Of a stretch of DNA of 64,000 nt, positions 16,506-26,199 are shown in pieces. A program made the translations under genes and the position numbers. This DNA comes from Peptoniphilus obesi ph1. GTDB lineage: Bacteria; Bacillota; Clostridia; Tissierellales; Peptoniphilaceae. Under the pieces are notes generated by a model. The model did not search any database. It saw only the letters and a program-made list of their open reading frames with translations, and was not told the DNA's origin. The stretch lies in NCBI RefSeq assembly GCF_000311865.1, contig NZ_HE978580.1, forward strand, positions 749,425 to 813,424, written 5' to 3'. The first letter of the stretch is position 1, and the number at the start of each line of letters is the position of its first letter.

Positions 16506-17294
16506 TTATCCTTCCAAAGATCTTTTCATTTCCTTTCTCATTTTTGTAAGCACTATTTTTTCTATTCTAGATACTGTCATCTGAGATATATCAAGTTTTT
16601 CTGCTATTGATATCTGTGTGCTGTTATTGAAATATCTTTCGATTAATATTGTTTTTTCTACTTCATTAAGATTAGCCATAGATTTTTGTAGAAATTCTTT
16701 TAATTCAATTTTATCGAAGTATTTTTCTTCTACTCCTATTAAATCCCCTAGATTAATTTCTTTATCTTCTCCATTAAGATCATAAACAACATCTAATGAT
16801 TGAGGTGAATATACTTTTGATGCTTCTAGAGTTTCTAGAATTTCTTCTGGACTTGTGTTTAAATATTCTGCTATTTCATTTACTGTCGGTGATTTTTGTT
16901 GGGTTTGAGATAAATGAATTCTTGCATTATTGATTTTTTTTGAAAGATCTTGAATTCTTCTTGGAACTCTAATTGTCCAACCCTTATCTCTGAAGTATTT
17001 TTTTATTTCACCTATTATAGTCGGAGTAGCAAAAGAAGAAAATTCATAACCTTTTGACAGATCGTATCTTTCAATTGCATATATTAAACCAATTGATGCT
17101 ACTTGGTATATGTCATCATAGTCTATACCTCTTCCTGCATATTTTTTAGATAATATTTCTGCTATATATAGGTGCTCTTTTATTAAAATATCTCTTATTT
17201 CATTGTCTTTTGTCTCAGCATATTCTTTGAAGAGTTCTTTTCTTTCTTCCTTGCTAAGTTTTCTGTTTAAACTATGATATTGTTCTAAGTTCAT
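16506..17294 (-). CDS. RNA polymerase sigma factor, SigB/SigF/SigG type
   Basis: 262 residues. Region 2 reads 'GIDYDDIYQVASIGLIYAIE' and 'YEFSSFATPTIIGEIKKYFR', then 'DKGWTIRVPRRIQDLSKKIN', the signature of group 3 stress/sporulation sigma factors. Region 3 and a C-terminal helix-turn-helix ('TQISIAEKLDISQMTVSRIE') for -35 recognition follow. It would direct core RNA polymerase to an alternative promoter set. It follows the STAS and anti-sigma genes in the spoIIAA-spoIIAB-sigF / rsbV-rsbW-sigB order, which supports regulation by partner switching. Whether it acts in stress or in a remnant of sporulation control cannot be told from sequence. Confidence 0.9.
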   Translation of the reverse strand: MNLEQYHSLNRKLSKEERKELFKEYAETKDNEIRDILIKEHLYIAEILSKKYAGRGIDYDDIYQVASIGLIYAIERYDLSKGYEFSSFATPTIIGEIKKYFRDKGWTIRVPRRIQDLSKKINNARIHLSQTQQKSPTVNEIAEYLNTSPEEILETLEASKVYSPQSLDVVYDLNGEDKEINLGDLIGVEEKYFDKIELKEFLQKSMANLNEVEKTILIERYFNNSTQISIAEKLDISQMTVSRIEKIVLTKMRKEMKRSLEG

Positions 17295-17304
17295 TTTATC
17301 TTTC

Positions 17305-17652
17305 CTATAATTCTACTATTATTGATAATTTTTCATCTTCCAGACTACTTTTGTCTACCAAGCAATCAATAATTGTCAATGATAGTGATAGTTCGTCATC
17401 TTCGTCTATATCTTTTTTACAAATTTTTCCTATTTCAATTTCAAATTTGTCTTCATCAATGCAAAATTTCACATCAATTTCGTCTTCACATTTTAATTTT
17501 AAAGCAATGTTTAAACATTCAGAAAGTGCAATTTTAAAATCTTCTATTTTTTCTATATCAAAATCTAGATTTGTAAGCAGTCCAGATAAAAATAATCTTA
17601 TTGAAGAAAAATATTTTGCATTTGATGGAATTTTTAGTTCTATAATCTCCAT
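17305..17652 (-). CDS. RsbW/SpoIIAB-like anti-sigma factor lacking ATP-binding motifs
   Basis: 115 residues, shorter than RsbW or SpoIIAB (about 145-160). The N-terminal half aligns with RsbW ('IRLFLSGLLTNLDFDIEKIE', 'DFKIALSECLNIALKL'). The N-box Glu is kept (E45), but the metal-binding Asn position reads Ile49. The D-x-G-x-G box is replaced by a charged stretch (about residues 74-85), and the G-L-G-L box reads L-S-L-S-L (about 88-92). It therefore probably cannot bind ATP or phosphorylate the STAS partner, although it could still bind sigma. Position between STAS and sigma genes fixes its identity; loss of kinase function is inference. Confidence 0.75.
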   Translation of the reverse strand: MEIIELKIPSNAKYFSSIRLFLSGLLTNLDFDIEKIEDFKIALSECLNIALKLKCEDEIDVKFCIDEDKFEIEIGKICKKDIDEDDELSLSLTIIDCLVDKSSLEDEKLSIIVEL

Positions 17653-17653
17653 A

Positions 17654-17959
17654 TTAATCCCTCATTTCAAAAATACTATCTAGTTTTGTTATAGAAAATA
17701 ACTTCATAATATTCTTTTTAATATTTACTAGGGCTATTTTATGATCATTTTTTTCTATTTCATTCAATATATACATTAAAGCTCCTAAACCTGTTGAATC
17801 AATATATTCAAGTTCTTTTCCATCTATTAAAATATTCTTTTTATATTCATTATATTTATTTAATGTATCTTTTTTAAAATCTTCTGTTGTGTAAAGATCA
17901 AGTTCACCTTTTGGATATATAACAAGTTCATCTTTATTTTCATAAGAAACTTCAAACAT
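17654..17959 (-). CDS. STAS-domain anti-sigma factor antagonist (RsbV/SpoIIAA-like)
   Basis: 101 residues, one STAS domain. The phosphorylatable motif is intact: 'YIDSTGLGALMYIL' with Ser55, matching the D-S-T-G-L-G of SpoIIAA/RsbV. In the known mechanism the unphosphorylated protein displaces sigma from the anti-sigma factor. Here the neighbouring anti-sigma factor has lost its ATP motifs, so what phosphorylates Ser55, if anything, is unclear. It is first in the operon, with an AGGAGGATTC-type site, nine bases after gyrA. Confidence 0.88.
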   Translation of the reverse strand: MFEVSYENKDELVIYPKGELDLYTTEDFKKDTLNKYNEYKKNILIDGKELEYIDSTGLGALMYILNEIEKNDHKIALVNIKKNIMKLFSITKLDSIFEMRD

Positions 17960-17968
17960 AGAATCCTC

Positions 17969-20389
17969 CTAGTCTCCAATATACTTAGCAATAGCTACTA
18001 CTTTTGAATCTTTTATATTCATAAGTTTAACTCCTGATGTAGCTCTTCCCATTTTTGATATTTGATCAACTCTTATTCTTATTATGATTCCACCTGATGT
18101 AATAATCATAATGTCATCATCTTTATCTACTACCTTAGCTGCTACAAGATTGCCAGTTTTCTTATTTGGTCTGTAGGTAATTATTCCTGAACCGGCTCTT
18201 CCTTGGGTCCTATATTCTTCAAGTGCTGTTATTTTTCCAAATCCTCCTTCTGATATTACTAAGAAGTATTTATTATCTTCAGCTATATCACAGCCTACAA
18301 GCTCATCATCACTATCAAGTTTTATAGCTGTAACACCCATGGAATTTCTTCCTGTGCTTCTTACATCTTTTTCAGAGAACCTAATACTTTTACCTTTTTT
18401 AGTTGCAAGTATTAAATCTTCTTCTCCATTTGTAAGTCTTGATGATATTATTCTATCACCTTCTTTAAGTTTCATAGAAATAATACCATTTTTTCTTATA
18501 TTTTTATAATCTTCAAAAGATGTTTTCTTAACTATTCCATTTTTAGTTGCCATCAATACATAAAGATTTGGATCAAAATCTTTTACATGTATAATTGATT
18601 CTATTTGCTCATCTGATGATAAGTTTAATAAATTAACAACCGCCATTCCCCTAGCTTGCCTTGAACTTTCTGGTATTTCATAAGCTTTTAGAGTGTAAAC
18701 TTTTCCAAGATTTGTGAAAAATAATATTGAATCATGGCTTGATGTTACAAATAAATCACATACAAAGTCCCCATCTTTTGTTGACAAGGCTTGAATTCCT
18801 CTTCCACCTCTTTTTTGAGGTTTATATGTTCCTTCTGGCATTCTTTTTATATAACCTGATTTTGTAAGTGTTACTACAACATCTTCTTCTTTTATTACAT
18901 CTTCTATATCTATTTCTGATTCAGATGGTCTTATAACAGTTCTTCTTAAATCTGAATACTTATCTTTTATTTCATTTAGTTCATCTTTAATTATGCTCAT
19001 AAGTAGACCATGATCTTCTAATATACTTCTAAGATATTTTATTGTTTCTTCTAGTTCTTTAAATTCATCTTCTAGTTTTTCTCTTTCCAAACCAGTTAAT
19101 CTTTTAATTCTCATATCAAGAATTGCTTGGCCTTGGATATCTGTTAAACCAAATTCTTCAGTAAATTTTTGTTTTGCATCTTTATCATCTTGAGATGATC
19201 TTACAATTTTAATTATTCTGTCTATATTATCAATTGCAACTAAAAGACCTTCAACTATATGAGCTCTTTTTTCTGATTTATCAAGATCAAATTTTGTTCT
19301 TCTTGTTACTACTTCTATTTGATGATCAACATAGTGAGATATTAATTTTTTAAGGCTTAATACTTTCGGAACACCATTAACTAGTGCAAGATTTATTACA
19401 CCAAATGTTATTTGCATTTGAGTTTCTTTATATAATTTATTTAAAACTATATTAGCATGTGCATCTTTTTTTAAATCAATTACAATTCTAATTCCTTTTC
19501 TTGTTGATTCATCTCTAATTGAACTTATTCCATCAATTACCTTATCTCTAACAAGTTGAGCAATTTTTATAACCAAGTTTGATTTATTTACTTGGTAAGG
19601 AATTTCTTTTATTATTATTCTTTGTCTTTTCTTAAATTCTTCAATTTCTGCAACTGCTCTTATTTGGATTTTACCCCTGCCTGTTTCATAGGCTTTTTTT
19701 ATTCCTTGCTTGCCCATTATATATGCGCCTGTTGGAAAATCTGGTCCTTTTATATATTGCATCAATTCTTCAGTGCTTATATCTTCGTTGTCTATGTAGG
19801 CATTTACTCCTTCAATTACCTCTTTTAAATTGTGAGGAGGCATATTTGTTGCCATACCTACTGCAATACCAGCAGATCCATTTACAAGTAAATTTGGAAA
19901 TCTTGAAGGTAGTACTGTTGGTTCAAAATCTTCTTCATCAAAGTTTGGAACCATATCAACGGTATCTTTATTTATATCCCTTAACATTTCAAGACATAGT
20001 CTTGTCATCTTAAGCTCTGTATAACGCATGGCTGCTGCTCCATAGCCATCAATATTACCAAAGTTACCTTGACCATCAACAAGAGGATATCTTGTATTAA
20101 ATGGTTGAGCAAGCCTTACTGTAGCATCATATATTGAGGAGTCACCATGAGGGTGAAATTTACTCATTACATCTCCTACAAGTCTTGCAGATTTTCTATA
20201 AGGTCCTCCTGGGTTAAGTCCTACAACCTGCATACCATATATTATTCTTCTATGTACAGGTTTTAGACCATCTCGTACATCTGGAAGTGCACGAGATACA
20301 ATTACACTCATGGAATAATCAAGATAAGAATCTCTCATCTTTTTGGAAAGATTTACATTTACTATTCCACTGTTATTAAATTCGTCCAT
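17969..20389 (-). CDS. gyrA: DNA gyrase subunit A
   Basis: 806 residues. The breakage-reunion domain contains the active Tyr region 'AAAMRYTELKMTRLCLEML' and the quinolone-determining loop 'FHPHGDSSIYDATVRLAQPF', with Ser and Asp at the resistance-linked positions. The C-terminal beta-pinwheel includes a GyrA-box-like 'KPQKRGGRGIQALSTK'. With GyrB it introduces negative supercoils. It follows gyrB by nine bases in the standard origin-proximal cluster and runs into the sigma-factor operon. Confidence 0.97.
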   Translation of the reverse strand: MDEFNNSGIVNVNLSKKMRDSYLDYSMSVIVSRALPDVRDGLKPVHRRIIYGMQVVGLNPGGPYRKSARLVGDVMSKFHPHGDSSIYDATVRLAQPFNTRYPLVDGQGNFGNIDGYGAAAMRYTELKMTRLCLEMLRDINKDTVDMVPNFDEEDFEPTVLPSRFPNLLVNGSAGIAVGMATNMPPHNLKEVIEGVNAYIDNEDISTEELMQYIKGPDFPTGAYIMGKQGIKKAYETGRGKIQIRAVAEIEEFKKRQRIIIKEIPYQVNKSNLVIKIAQLVRDKVIDGISSIRDESTRKGIRIVIDLKKDAHANIVLNKLYKETQMQITFGVINLALVNGVPKVLSLKKLISHYVDHQIEVVTRRTKFDLDKSEKRAHIVEGLLVAIDNIDRIIKIVRSSQDDKDAKQKFTEEFGLTDIQGQAILDMRIKRLTGLEREKLEDEFKELEETIKYLRSILEDHGLLMSIIKDELNEIKDKYSDLRRTVIRPSESEIDIEDVIKEEDVVVTLTKSGYIKRMPEGTYKPQKRGGRGIQALSTKDGDFVCDLFVTSSHDSILFFTNLGKVYTLKAYEIPESSRQARGMAVVNLLNLSSDEQIESIIHVKDFDPNLYVLMATKNGIVKKTSFEDYKNIRKNGIISMKLKEGDRIISSRLTNGEEDLILATKKGKSIRFSEKDVRSTGRNSMGVTAIKLDSDDELVGCDIAEDNKYFLVISEGGFGKITALEEYRTQGRAGSGIITYRPNKKTGNLVAAKVVDKDDDIMIITSGGIIIRIRVDQISKMGRATSGVKLMNIKDSKVVAIAKYIGD

Positions 20390-20398
20390 ATCTTCCTC

Positions 20399-22318
20399 CT
20401 ATGCATCTATATAATCTACATATAAAGCATTTTCTTGAATGAATTCTCTTCTTGGTTCAACTTCTGAACCCATAAGCATAGAGAAAGTTTCATCAGCATA
20501 TACTAAGTCTTCTATTTCTATTTTTAAAAGAATTCTGTGGTCCGGATTCATTGTTGTCTCCCAAAGTTCTTCTGGGTTCATTTCACCAAGACCCTTGTAT
20601 CTTTTAATTTCATATTTTGAATCTTTTTTAAGTTCTTTAAGAGCCAATTTTAATTCTTTGTCATCATAACAATATCTAACAACTTTATTTCTTTGAATTA
20701 TTCCATAAAGTGGTGGCTTTGCAACATACACATGTCCTTTTTCTATTAACTCTCTCATATATCTAAATAAGAAGGTTAATAATAATGTCATTATATGGGC
20801 CCCATCTATATCGGCATCTGTCATGATAATTATTTTATTATATCTCAATTTTTCTATATCAAACTCTTCGCCTATACCTGCTCCAAAAGCTGTTATCATA
20901 GCTTTTATTTCATTTGAATTAAGCATTTTATCAAGTCTTGCTTTTTCAACATTCATTATCTTACCTCTTAGAGGAAGTATAGCTTGAAAAACAGAATCTC
21001 TTGCATCTATTGCAGATCCACCTGCTGAGTCACCTTCTACTAAGAAGATTTCTGTTGTTTCATTATCTTTATTTTGACAATCTGCAAGTTTTCCAGGAAG
21101 TGCTGTTGAATCTAAAACATTTCTTTTTCTTGATAAGTCTCTTGCCTTCCTTGCTGCTTCTCTTGCGCGCCTTGCAGATAAGGCTTTGTTAAGTATAATT
21201 TTTCCAATTTTTGGATTTTCTTCTAGGAAACTTTCTAGATGTTCAGTTATTACAGAATCAACAACTCCTCTAGTTTCTGAATTTCCAAGTTTTGCTTTTG
21301 TTTGTCCTTCAAATTGAGGATTTGGAAGTTTTACAGAAATTACAGCAGTAAGTCCCTCTCTTACATCATCTCCAGAAAGATTTTCTTCTTTTTCTTTTAT
21401 TATATTATACTTTCTTCCATAATCATTGATTGTCCTTGTTAAAGAGCTTCTAAATCCTGAAAGATGAGTACCACCTTCTTCAGTATTTATATTATTTGCA
21501 AAAGTAAGAACTGTTTCTGAATAAGAATCAGTATATTGTAAAGCAACTTCAACTTTTGTATTTTCTTTAAATACATCTATATAAACAATTTCATCATGAA
21601 TTGGTTTTTTCTTTTTATTTATAAATTCAACAAAAGACTTAATTCCACCTTCATAGTAGTAGACTTCTCTTTTGTCATGTCTTTCGTCTATAAATTCAAT
21701 TTTTATACCCTTATTCAAAAATGCCATTTCTCTAAATCTTTTTGATAGAGTTTCAAAATTAAATTCAGTTGTTTCAAATATTTCAGCATCTGGTTTAAAA
21801 TAAATTTTTGTACCAGTTTCAACTTTTTCTAAATCTCCAAGAACTTTAAGATCTGATATTGCCTTTCCTCTTGAAAATTCTTGTTCATAAATTTTTCCGT
21901 TTCTTTTTATAGTAGCTACAAGATGTTCTGAAAGAGCATTTACAACTGACACCCCAACTCCGTGCAAACCACCTGATACAGAGTAGGCTTTGTTATTAAA
22001 TTTACCACCTGCATGCAGTATTGTAAGTACAGTTTCAACTGTGCTTTTCTTTGTCTTAGGATGTATTTCAACTGGTATACCTGATCCATTATCAGTTACA
22101 CTTACCGAACCATCCTTATAAATTTTTACTATAATATGGTCACATATTCCAGCAAGAGCCTCATCAATAGAGTTATCCATAACTTCATAAACCAAATGAT
22201 GAAGTCCTCTTTCTCCTGTGGAACCAATATACATTCCGGGTCTTTTTCTTACAGGATCAAGACCTGTTAATACTTGAATATCCTCAGCACCATAGTGTCT
22301 GTCATTATTCTTAGTCAT
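20399..22318 (-). CDS. gyrB: DNA gyrase subunit B
   Basis: 639 residues. The ATPase domain has 'VYEVMDNSIDEALAGICDHI', 'VTDNGSGIPVEIHPKT' and 'GLHGVGVSVVNALSEHL'. The TOPRIM domain has 'EGDSAGGSAIDARD' and 'PLRGKIMNVEKAR'. It drives gyrase by ATP hydrolysis. It sits between recF and gyrA, nine to ten bases from each, which indicates a single transcription unit. Confidence 0.97.
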   Translation of the reverse strand: MTKNNDRHYGAEDIQVLTGLDPVRKRPGMYIGSTGERGLHHLVYEVMDNSIDEALAGICDHIIVKIYKDGSVSVTDNGSGIPVEIHPKTKKSTVETVLTILHAGGKFNNKAYSVSGGLHGVGVSVVNALSEHLVATIKRNGKIYEQEFSRGKAISDLKVLGDLEKVETGTKIYFKPDAEIFETTEFNFETLSKRFREMAFLNKGIKIEFIDERHDKREVYYYEGGIKSFVEFINKKKKPIHDEIVYIDVFKENTKVEVALQYTDSYSETVLTFANNINTEEGGTHLSGFRSSLTRTINDYGRKYNIIKEKEENLSGDDVREGLTAVISVKLPNPQFEGQTKAKLGNSETRGVVDSVITEHLESFLEENPKIGKIILNKALSARRAREAARKARDLSRKRNVLDSTALPGKLADCQNKDNETTEIFLVEGDSAGGSAIDARDSVFQAILPLRGKIMNVEKARLDKMLNSNEIKAMITAFGAGIGEEFDIEKLRYNKIIIMTDADIDGAHIMTLLLTFLFRYMRELIEKGHVYVAKPPLYGIIQRNKVVRYCYDDKELKLALKELKKDSKYEIKRYKGLGEMNPEELWETTMNPDHRILLKIEIEDLVYADETFSMLMGSEVEPRREFIQENALYVDYIDA

Positions 22319-22327
22319 TATATTCTC

Positions 22328-23416
22328 CTAATCTATACTTATAATCCTATTTTCTTTTACCTCATAAAAGTCTCCATCTAAAAGATTGGAACTTTCTAGG
22401 TCATAGTCTGTAGAGCTTATAAATGTTTGAATATCACCTATACTTTTGATTAAGTAAGACGACCTATTTTTATCAAGTTCTGAAAAAACATCATCTAATA
22501 AAAGTATGGGTTCACTTTTTTTATTTTCTTTAATTAAATCTATCTCTGCTAATTTCAAAGATAGGATAATTGTCCTTATTTCACCTTGAGAAGCATACAA
22601 TTTTGATGAAAGATTATTTATTTTAAAATCTATATCATCCCTATGAATCCCAATTGTAGTATATTTTTTTGATATATCGTCCTCATAAGCATCATCTAAT
22701 TTCTTTAAAAATAACCTAGATAAATCAAGGTCTAATTTTGAAATTGGTATTGTACTTAAATAGGTTATTTTAAATTTATCTCCACCTGAAATTCTATAAA
22801 AATGATTTATACAGTATTTTTCAAGTTTTCTCAAAGTGCTAATTCTTTTTTTTAATATTTTCGATCCATATTCTGCCAATTGATAGTTGTATACTTCAAG
22901 AAGATCTTTGCTTAAATTTTGTTTTAGTAATTTATTTCTTTGAAATATTATTTTTCTATATACAGATAAATTATATTCATAAACTGGATCAATAATTGAA
23001 ATTAAATCATCTATATATCTTCTTCTGTAGTTTGGATATTGTTTTACTAAATTAATATCTGCAGGAGAAAAAATCACACAGGATAGGTCTTTTTTGTAAT
23101 TTCTTAAAGTTTTTTCTTCAGAATTTATCTTATATATATTCTTATCAAACCTATTAATTTGAATTTCAAGATTATCCTCATATGAAAAATTTTCTATTTT
23201 AGCAAAAAGTTCTGATTTATTTTTATCTATCATTATATTATCTGTATCTTTAGTGTTTCTAAATGATTTTCCATTTAATAGTGTATAGATTGAGTCTAGA
23301 AAATTAGTTTTTCCTGCTGCATTTTTTCCAAAAAATAAATTTAGATTGCTTTTTACTTCAAAATTTAAATTTTCATAATTTCTGAAATTAATAAGTTTTA
23401 AATCCAGTATTTTCAT
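22328..23416 (-). CDS. recF: DNA replication and repair protein RecF
   Basis: 362 residues. SMC-like ATPase with Walker A 'FFGKNAAGKTNFLDSIY', the signature 'LYASQGEIRTIILSLKLAEI' and Walker B 'PILLLDDVFSELDKNRSSYL'. It loads RecA at gaps together with RecO and RecR. It starts two bases after the yaaA stop and precedes gyrB, the usual origin cluster order. Confidence 0.95.
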   Translation of the reverse strand: MKILDLKLINFRNYENLNFEVKSNLNLFFGKNAAGKTNFLDSIYTLLNGKSFRNTKDTDNIMIDKNKSELFAKIENFSYEDNLEIQINRFDKNIYKINSEEKTLRNYKKDLSCVIFSPADINLVKQYPNYRRRYIDDLISIIDPVYEYNLSVYRKIIFQRNKLLKQNLSKDLLEVYNYQLAEYGSKILKKRISTLRKLEKYCINHFYRISGGDKFKITYLSTIPISKLDLDLSRLFLKKLDDAYEDDISKKYTTIGIHRDDIDFKINNLSSKLYASQGEIRTIILSLKLAEIDLIKENKKSEPILLLDDVFSELDKNRSSYLIKSIGDIQTFISSTDYDLESSNLLDGDFYEVKENRIISID

Positions 23417-23418
23417 AA

Positions 23419-23607
23419 CTAGTAGATATACTCTTTACCGTCTATTGTGATCCTATCTCCTTTTGAGAGTTTTTTTCCCCTTCTTGTTTCAATTTCTCCA
23501 TTTAATTTTACCTGGCCTGATTGGATCAACATTTTTGCTTCTCCACCACTTTGACAAATATTTTCTAATTTTAAGAAATCTCCTAATTTAATTGTATCTT
23601 CTTTCAT
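23419..23607 (-). CDS. yaaA: S4-domain RNA-binding protein (YaaA/RlbA-like)
   Basis: 62 residues forming one S4 RNA-binding domain: 'IKLGDFLKLENICQSGGEAK' and 'MLIQSGQVKLNGEIETRRGK'. Its place between dnaN and recF matches B. subtilis yaaA, which has been linked to ribosome assembly. Eight bases from dnaN and two from recF, so cotranscribed. Confidence 0.9.
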   Translation of the reverse strand: MKEDTIKLGDFLKLENICQSGGEAKMLIQSGQVKLNGEIETRRGKKLSKGDRITIDGKEYIY

Positions 23608-23615
23608 AAAATCAC

Positions 23616-24710
23616 CTAATTAGCTAGTCTTACAGGAAGAACTAGGTATATATAGTCCTTATCATCTTCTTCTTTTATTATGCAAGGATTAACTGAATCT
23701 GTAAAATTAAGCTCAATTTTTTCACTTGTCATATTTCTTATACCTTCAAGTAGATATTTTGAGTTAAAAGCAATTTTTAAATCATGATCATTATTTTCAG
23801 ATTCAACATTTTCTTCAACTGATCCAATTTCAGAATTTGATGATATAAGAATACTATTTTCACAAACTTCTAGCTTTATAAGATTTGCTCTTTCTTCTTT
23901 TGCTAAAAGTGAAGCTCTTTCAAGTGCATTTTGAAATTCTTCTCTATTTGTATTACAAATAAAGCTATGGTCATTTCTGATTAATCCTTCATAGTTAAAG
24001 AATTCACCGCTTATTCTTGTTGAATAAACTTCTGTATTTTTTAGTACAAATTTTATTTGATTGTCATTAACAACTATTTCAACAAATTCTTCATCTTCTA
24101 TAATTTTTACAATTTCATTTAGGGCTCTTGCTGGTATAATTGCTGATATTTCTTTATCTGTTTCATTTTTTATACTTTTAAGTGCCATCCTGAATCCATC
24201 AAGTGCTACAAAACTAATTGATCCTGATTCAACATTCATAAATACACCTGTGAAATTTTTTCTTGTTTCGTCTAAAGAAACTGCAAATGAAGTTTTTCTT
24301 ATAGCATCTATAAAGCTTTCAGAATTGATTTTTATAGATGATTCATCATCTATATCAGGTAAATTAGGAAATTCATTTGCATTTTGTACTTGAATATTAA
24401 AATTAGATCTTTCTGCTTTTATATTCATATTGTAGTTTTGAACGCTGATATCTAATGTATCATCTGTTAATTTTCTAATTATTTCTCCAAATAGTCTTGC
24501 ATTTACTACGCAAGAACCTTCTTCATTTATTATTGTAGAAAGATTTGTTTTTATAGATAGTTTTTCATCGGAAGAAATAAGTGTTAACATATTATCTTTT
24601 GCTATTAACAATATTCCTTCAAGTATTTGCATGGTTGTTCTTGTTGAAATAGCTTTTTGAACTATAGAAATATGTTTAGCTAAATCTTTTCTATTTATTT
24701 TTAATTTCAT
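23616..24710 (-). CDS. dnaN: DNA polymerase III beta sliding clamp
   Basis: 364 residues with the three-domain clamp layout. Recognisable pieces are the N-terminal 'RKDLAKHISIVQKAISTRTT', 'FAVSLDETRKNFTGVFMNVE', 'FVALDGFRMALKSI' and the C-terminal 'YIYLVLPVRLAN', where the final residues line the partner-binding pocket. It tethers the replicative polymerase to DNA. The ATG is preceded by GGAGGAAAAA. A 148-base gap with a DnaA box separates it from dnaA. Confidence 0.96.
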   Translation of the reverse strand: MKLKINRKDLAKHISIVQKAISTRTTMQILEGILLIAKDNMLTLISSDEKLSIKTNLSTIINEEGSCVVNARLFGEIIRKLTDDTLDISVQNYNMNIKAERSNFNIQVQNANEFPNLPDIDDESSIKINSESFIDAIRKTSFAVSLDETRKNFTGVFMNVESGSISFVALDGFRMALKSIKNETDKEISAIIPARALNEIVKIIEDEEFVEIVVNDNQIKFVLKNTEVYSTRISGEFFNYEGLIRNDHSFICNTNREEFQNALERASLLAKEERANLIKLEVCENSILISSNSEIGSVEENVESENNDHDLKIAFNSKYLLEGIRNMTSEKIELNFTDSVNPCIIKEEDDKDYIYLVLPVRLAN

Positions 24711-24821
24711 TTTTTCCTCCCTATATATAGTTTAGATAGATTAATAATAGTAGTAAGGACTGTGAATTTGTAGATAAGTTGTCTAAATATTCAAATATAG
24801 TATTTATTTTAAATAACATAT

Positions 24822-24830
24822 TGTGGATAA
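24822..24830 (-). promoter_or_regulatory. DnaA box between dnaA and dnaN
   Basis: TGTGGATAA on the plus strand, a perfect consensus box, in the dnaA-dnaN gap. Together with the cluster upstream of dnaA this gives a two-part origin arrangement like that of B. subtilis. Confidence 0.75.
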
Positions 24831-24858
24831 CTTTTATATTTATTAAAACTTATAAACA

Positions 24859-26199
24859 TTAATTTTCTATTTCCTTAATAATATTATTGATTTTTATCTT
24901 TAAAGAAGTATGTTTTTTCATTTCTTCTATTACTTTTTTCTCAGCATGTAAAACTGTTGTATGGTCTCTGCCACCAAACTCATTACCTACTTGAGGAAGC
25001 GATAGACCTATTAGTTGTCTTGTTATATACATGGCAACTTGTCTAGCAAAGGCTATATTTTTTGTTCTTTTTCTAGAGTCCATTTCGCTAATGCTGATAT
25101 TGTAATGCTTACAGACTACTTCCTTTATTGTTTCTACATCAATAGGTTTTTCTTCTTCTTTTTTACTATATATGTCTTTTAATATAATAGCTGCATTTTC
25201 AGCTGTCATAGGATTGGATGTAAGTTTTGAATACGCCATTATTCTAGATAAAGAGCCTTCTAGTTCTCTTATATTAGATTTTACATTTTCAGCTATATAA
25301 TTTATAACATCATCGCTTACATTGTATCCCTCAGAATCAGCTTTTGACCTAAGTATAGCTATTCTGGTTTCAAGATCTGGAGCTGATATATCTACTACAA
25401 GCCCCCAGGCAAATCTTGATATTAGTCTTTCCTCAAGTGATTTTATTTCTTGAGGAGGTTTATCAGATGTCAGTACAATCTGTTTATTTTGACCATGAAG
25501 TTCATTAAAAGTATGAAAAAATTCTTCCATAGTTCTGTCTTTATCTGCAATAAATTGAATATCGTCTATTAAGAGTAAATCAACTTTCCTATATTTATTT
25601 CTAAATTTTTCATTTTGATTTGTTTTAATAGAATTAATTAGTTCATTTGTAAATTGCTCACTAGTTACATATAAAATTTTCTTTTCTTCATCTAAGTTAT
25701 GGACATAGTGACCTACTGCTTGCATTAAATGCGTCTTTCCTAGTCCAACACCTCCATATATAAATAATGGATTTGAATGAGCCTCAGATGGATCTTCATT
25801 ATTTTCAGCAACAGAAAGAGCTGCTGCATGAGCAAATTCATTACTTTTGCCAACAACAAAATTTTCAAATGTATATTTTGGATTTAGCCTTGTTTTTGGT
25901 CTATATTCAGGCTTTTGTACGTTTGGAGTGATTTCATCTTCAGTTAATATTACTACTTCGAAATCTTCATTCATTACTTGCTTAATACATTTTTTAATTA
26001 TTCTTAGTTGAGATGGATTGTTAGTGAGTCTTGCTTTAATAAAGTCTATTGGAACGGTTACATAAAAAATATTTTTTTCATAATTTATTTCTTTTAACTT
26101 CATATCTTTAAACCAGGTGTCAAAAGAAACAGAGGTTATGGATTGCATCTGAATTTTTTGCATAATTTCTTTCCAAATATCATTTAATTCTCGATCCAT
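24859..26199 (-). CDS. dnaA: Chromosomal replication initiator protein DnaA
   Basis: 446 residues. Domain I is N-terminal, then the AAA+ core with 'YTFENFVVGKSNEFAHAAAL', Walker A 'YGGVGLGKTHLMQAVG' and Walker B 'VDLLLIDDIQFIADKD'. Domain IV carries the DNA-binding signature 'QVGNEFGGRDHTTVLHAEKK'. It recognises DnaA boxes and melts oriC. Perfect and near-perfect boxes lie directly upstream (26278-26486), so autoregulation is likely. It diverges from rpmH as usual. Confidence 0.97.
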   Translation of the reverse strand: MDRELNDIWKEIMQKIQMQSITSVSFDTWFKDMKLKEINYEKNIFYVTVPIDFIKARLTNNPSQLRIIKKCIKQVMNEDFEVVILTEDEITPNVQKPEYRPKTRLNPKYTFENFVVGKSNEFAHAAALSVAENNEDPSEAHSNPLFIYGGVGLGKTHLMQAVGHYVHNLDEEKKILYVTSEQFTNELINSIKTNQNEKFRNKYRKVDLLLIDDIQFIADKDRTMEEFFHTFNELHGQNKQIVLTSDKPPQEIKSLEERLISRFAWGLVVDISAPDLETRIAILRSKADSEGYNVSDDVINYIAENVKSNIRELEGSLSRIMAYSKLTSNPMTAENAAIILKDIYSKKEEEKPIDVETIKEVVCKHYNISISEMDSRKRTKNIAFARQVAMYITRQLIGLSLPQVGNEFGGRDHTTVLHAEKKVIEEMKKHTSLKIKINNIIKEIEN

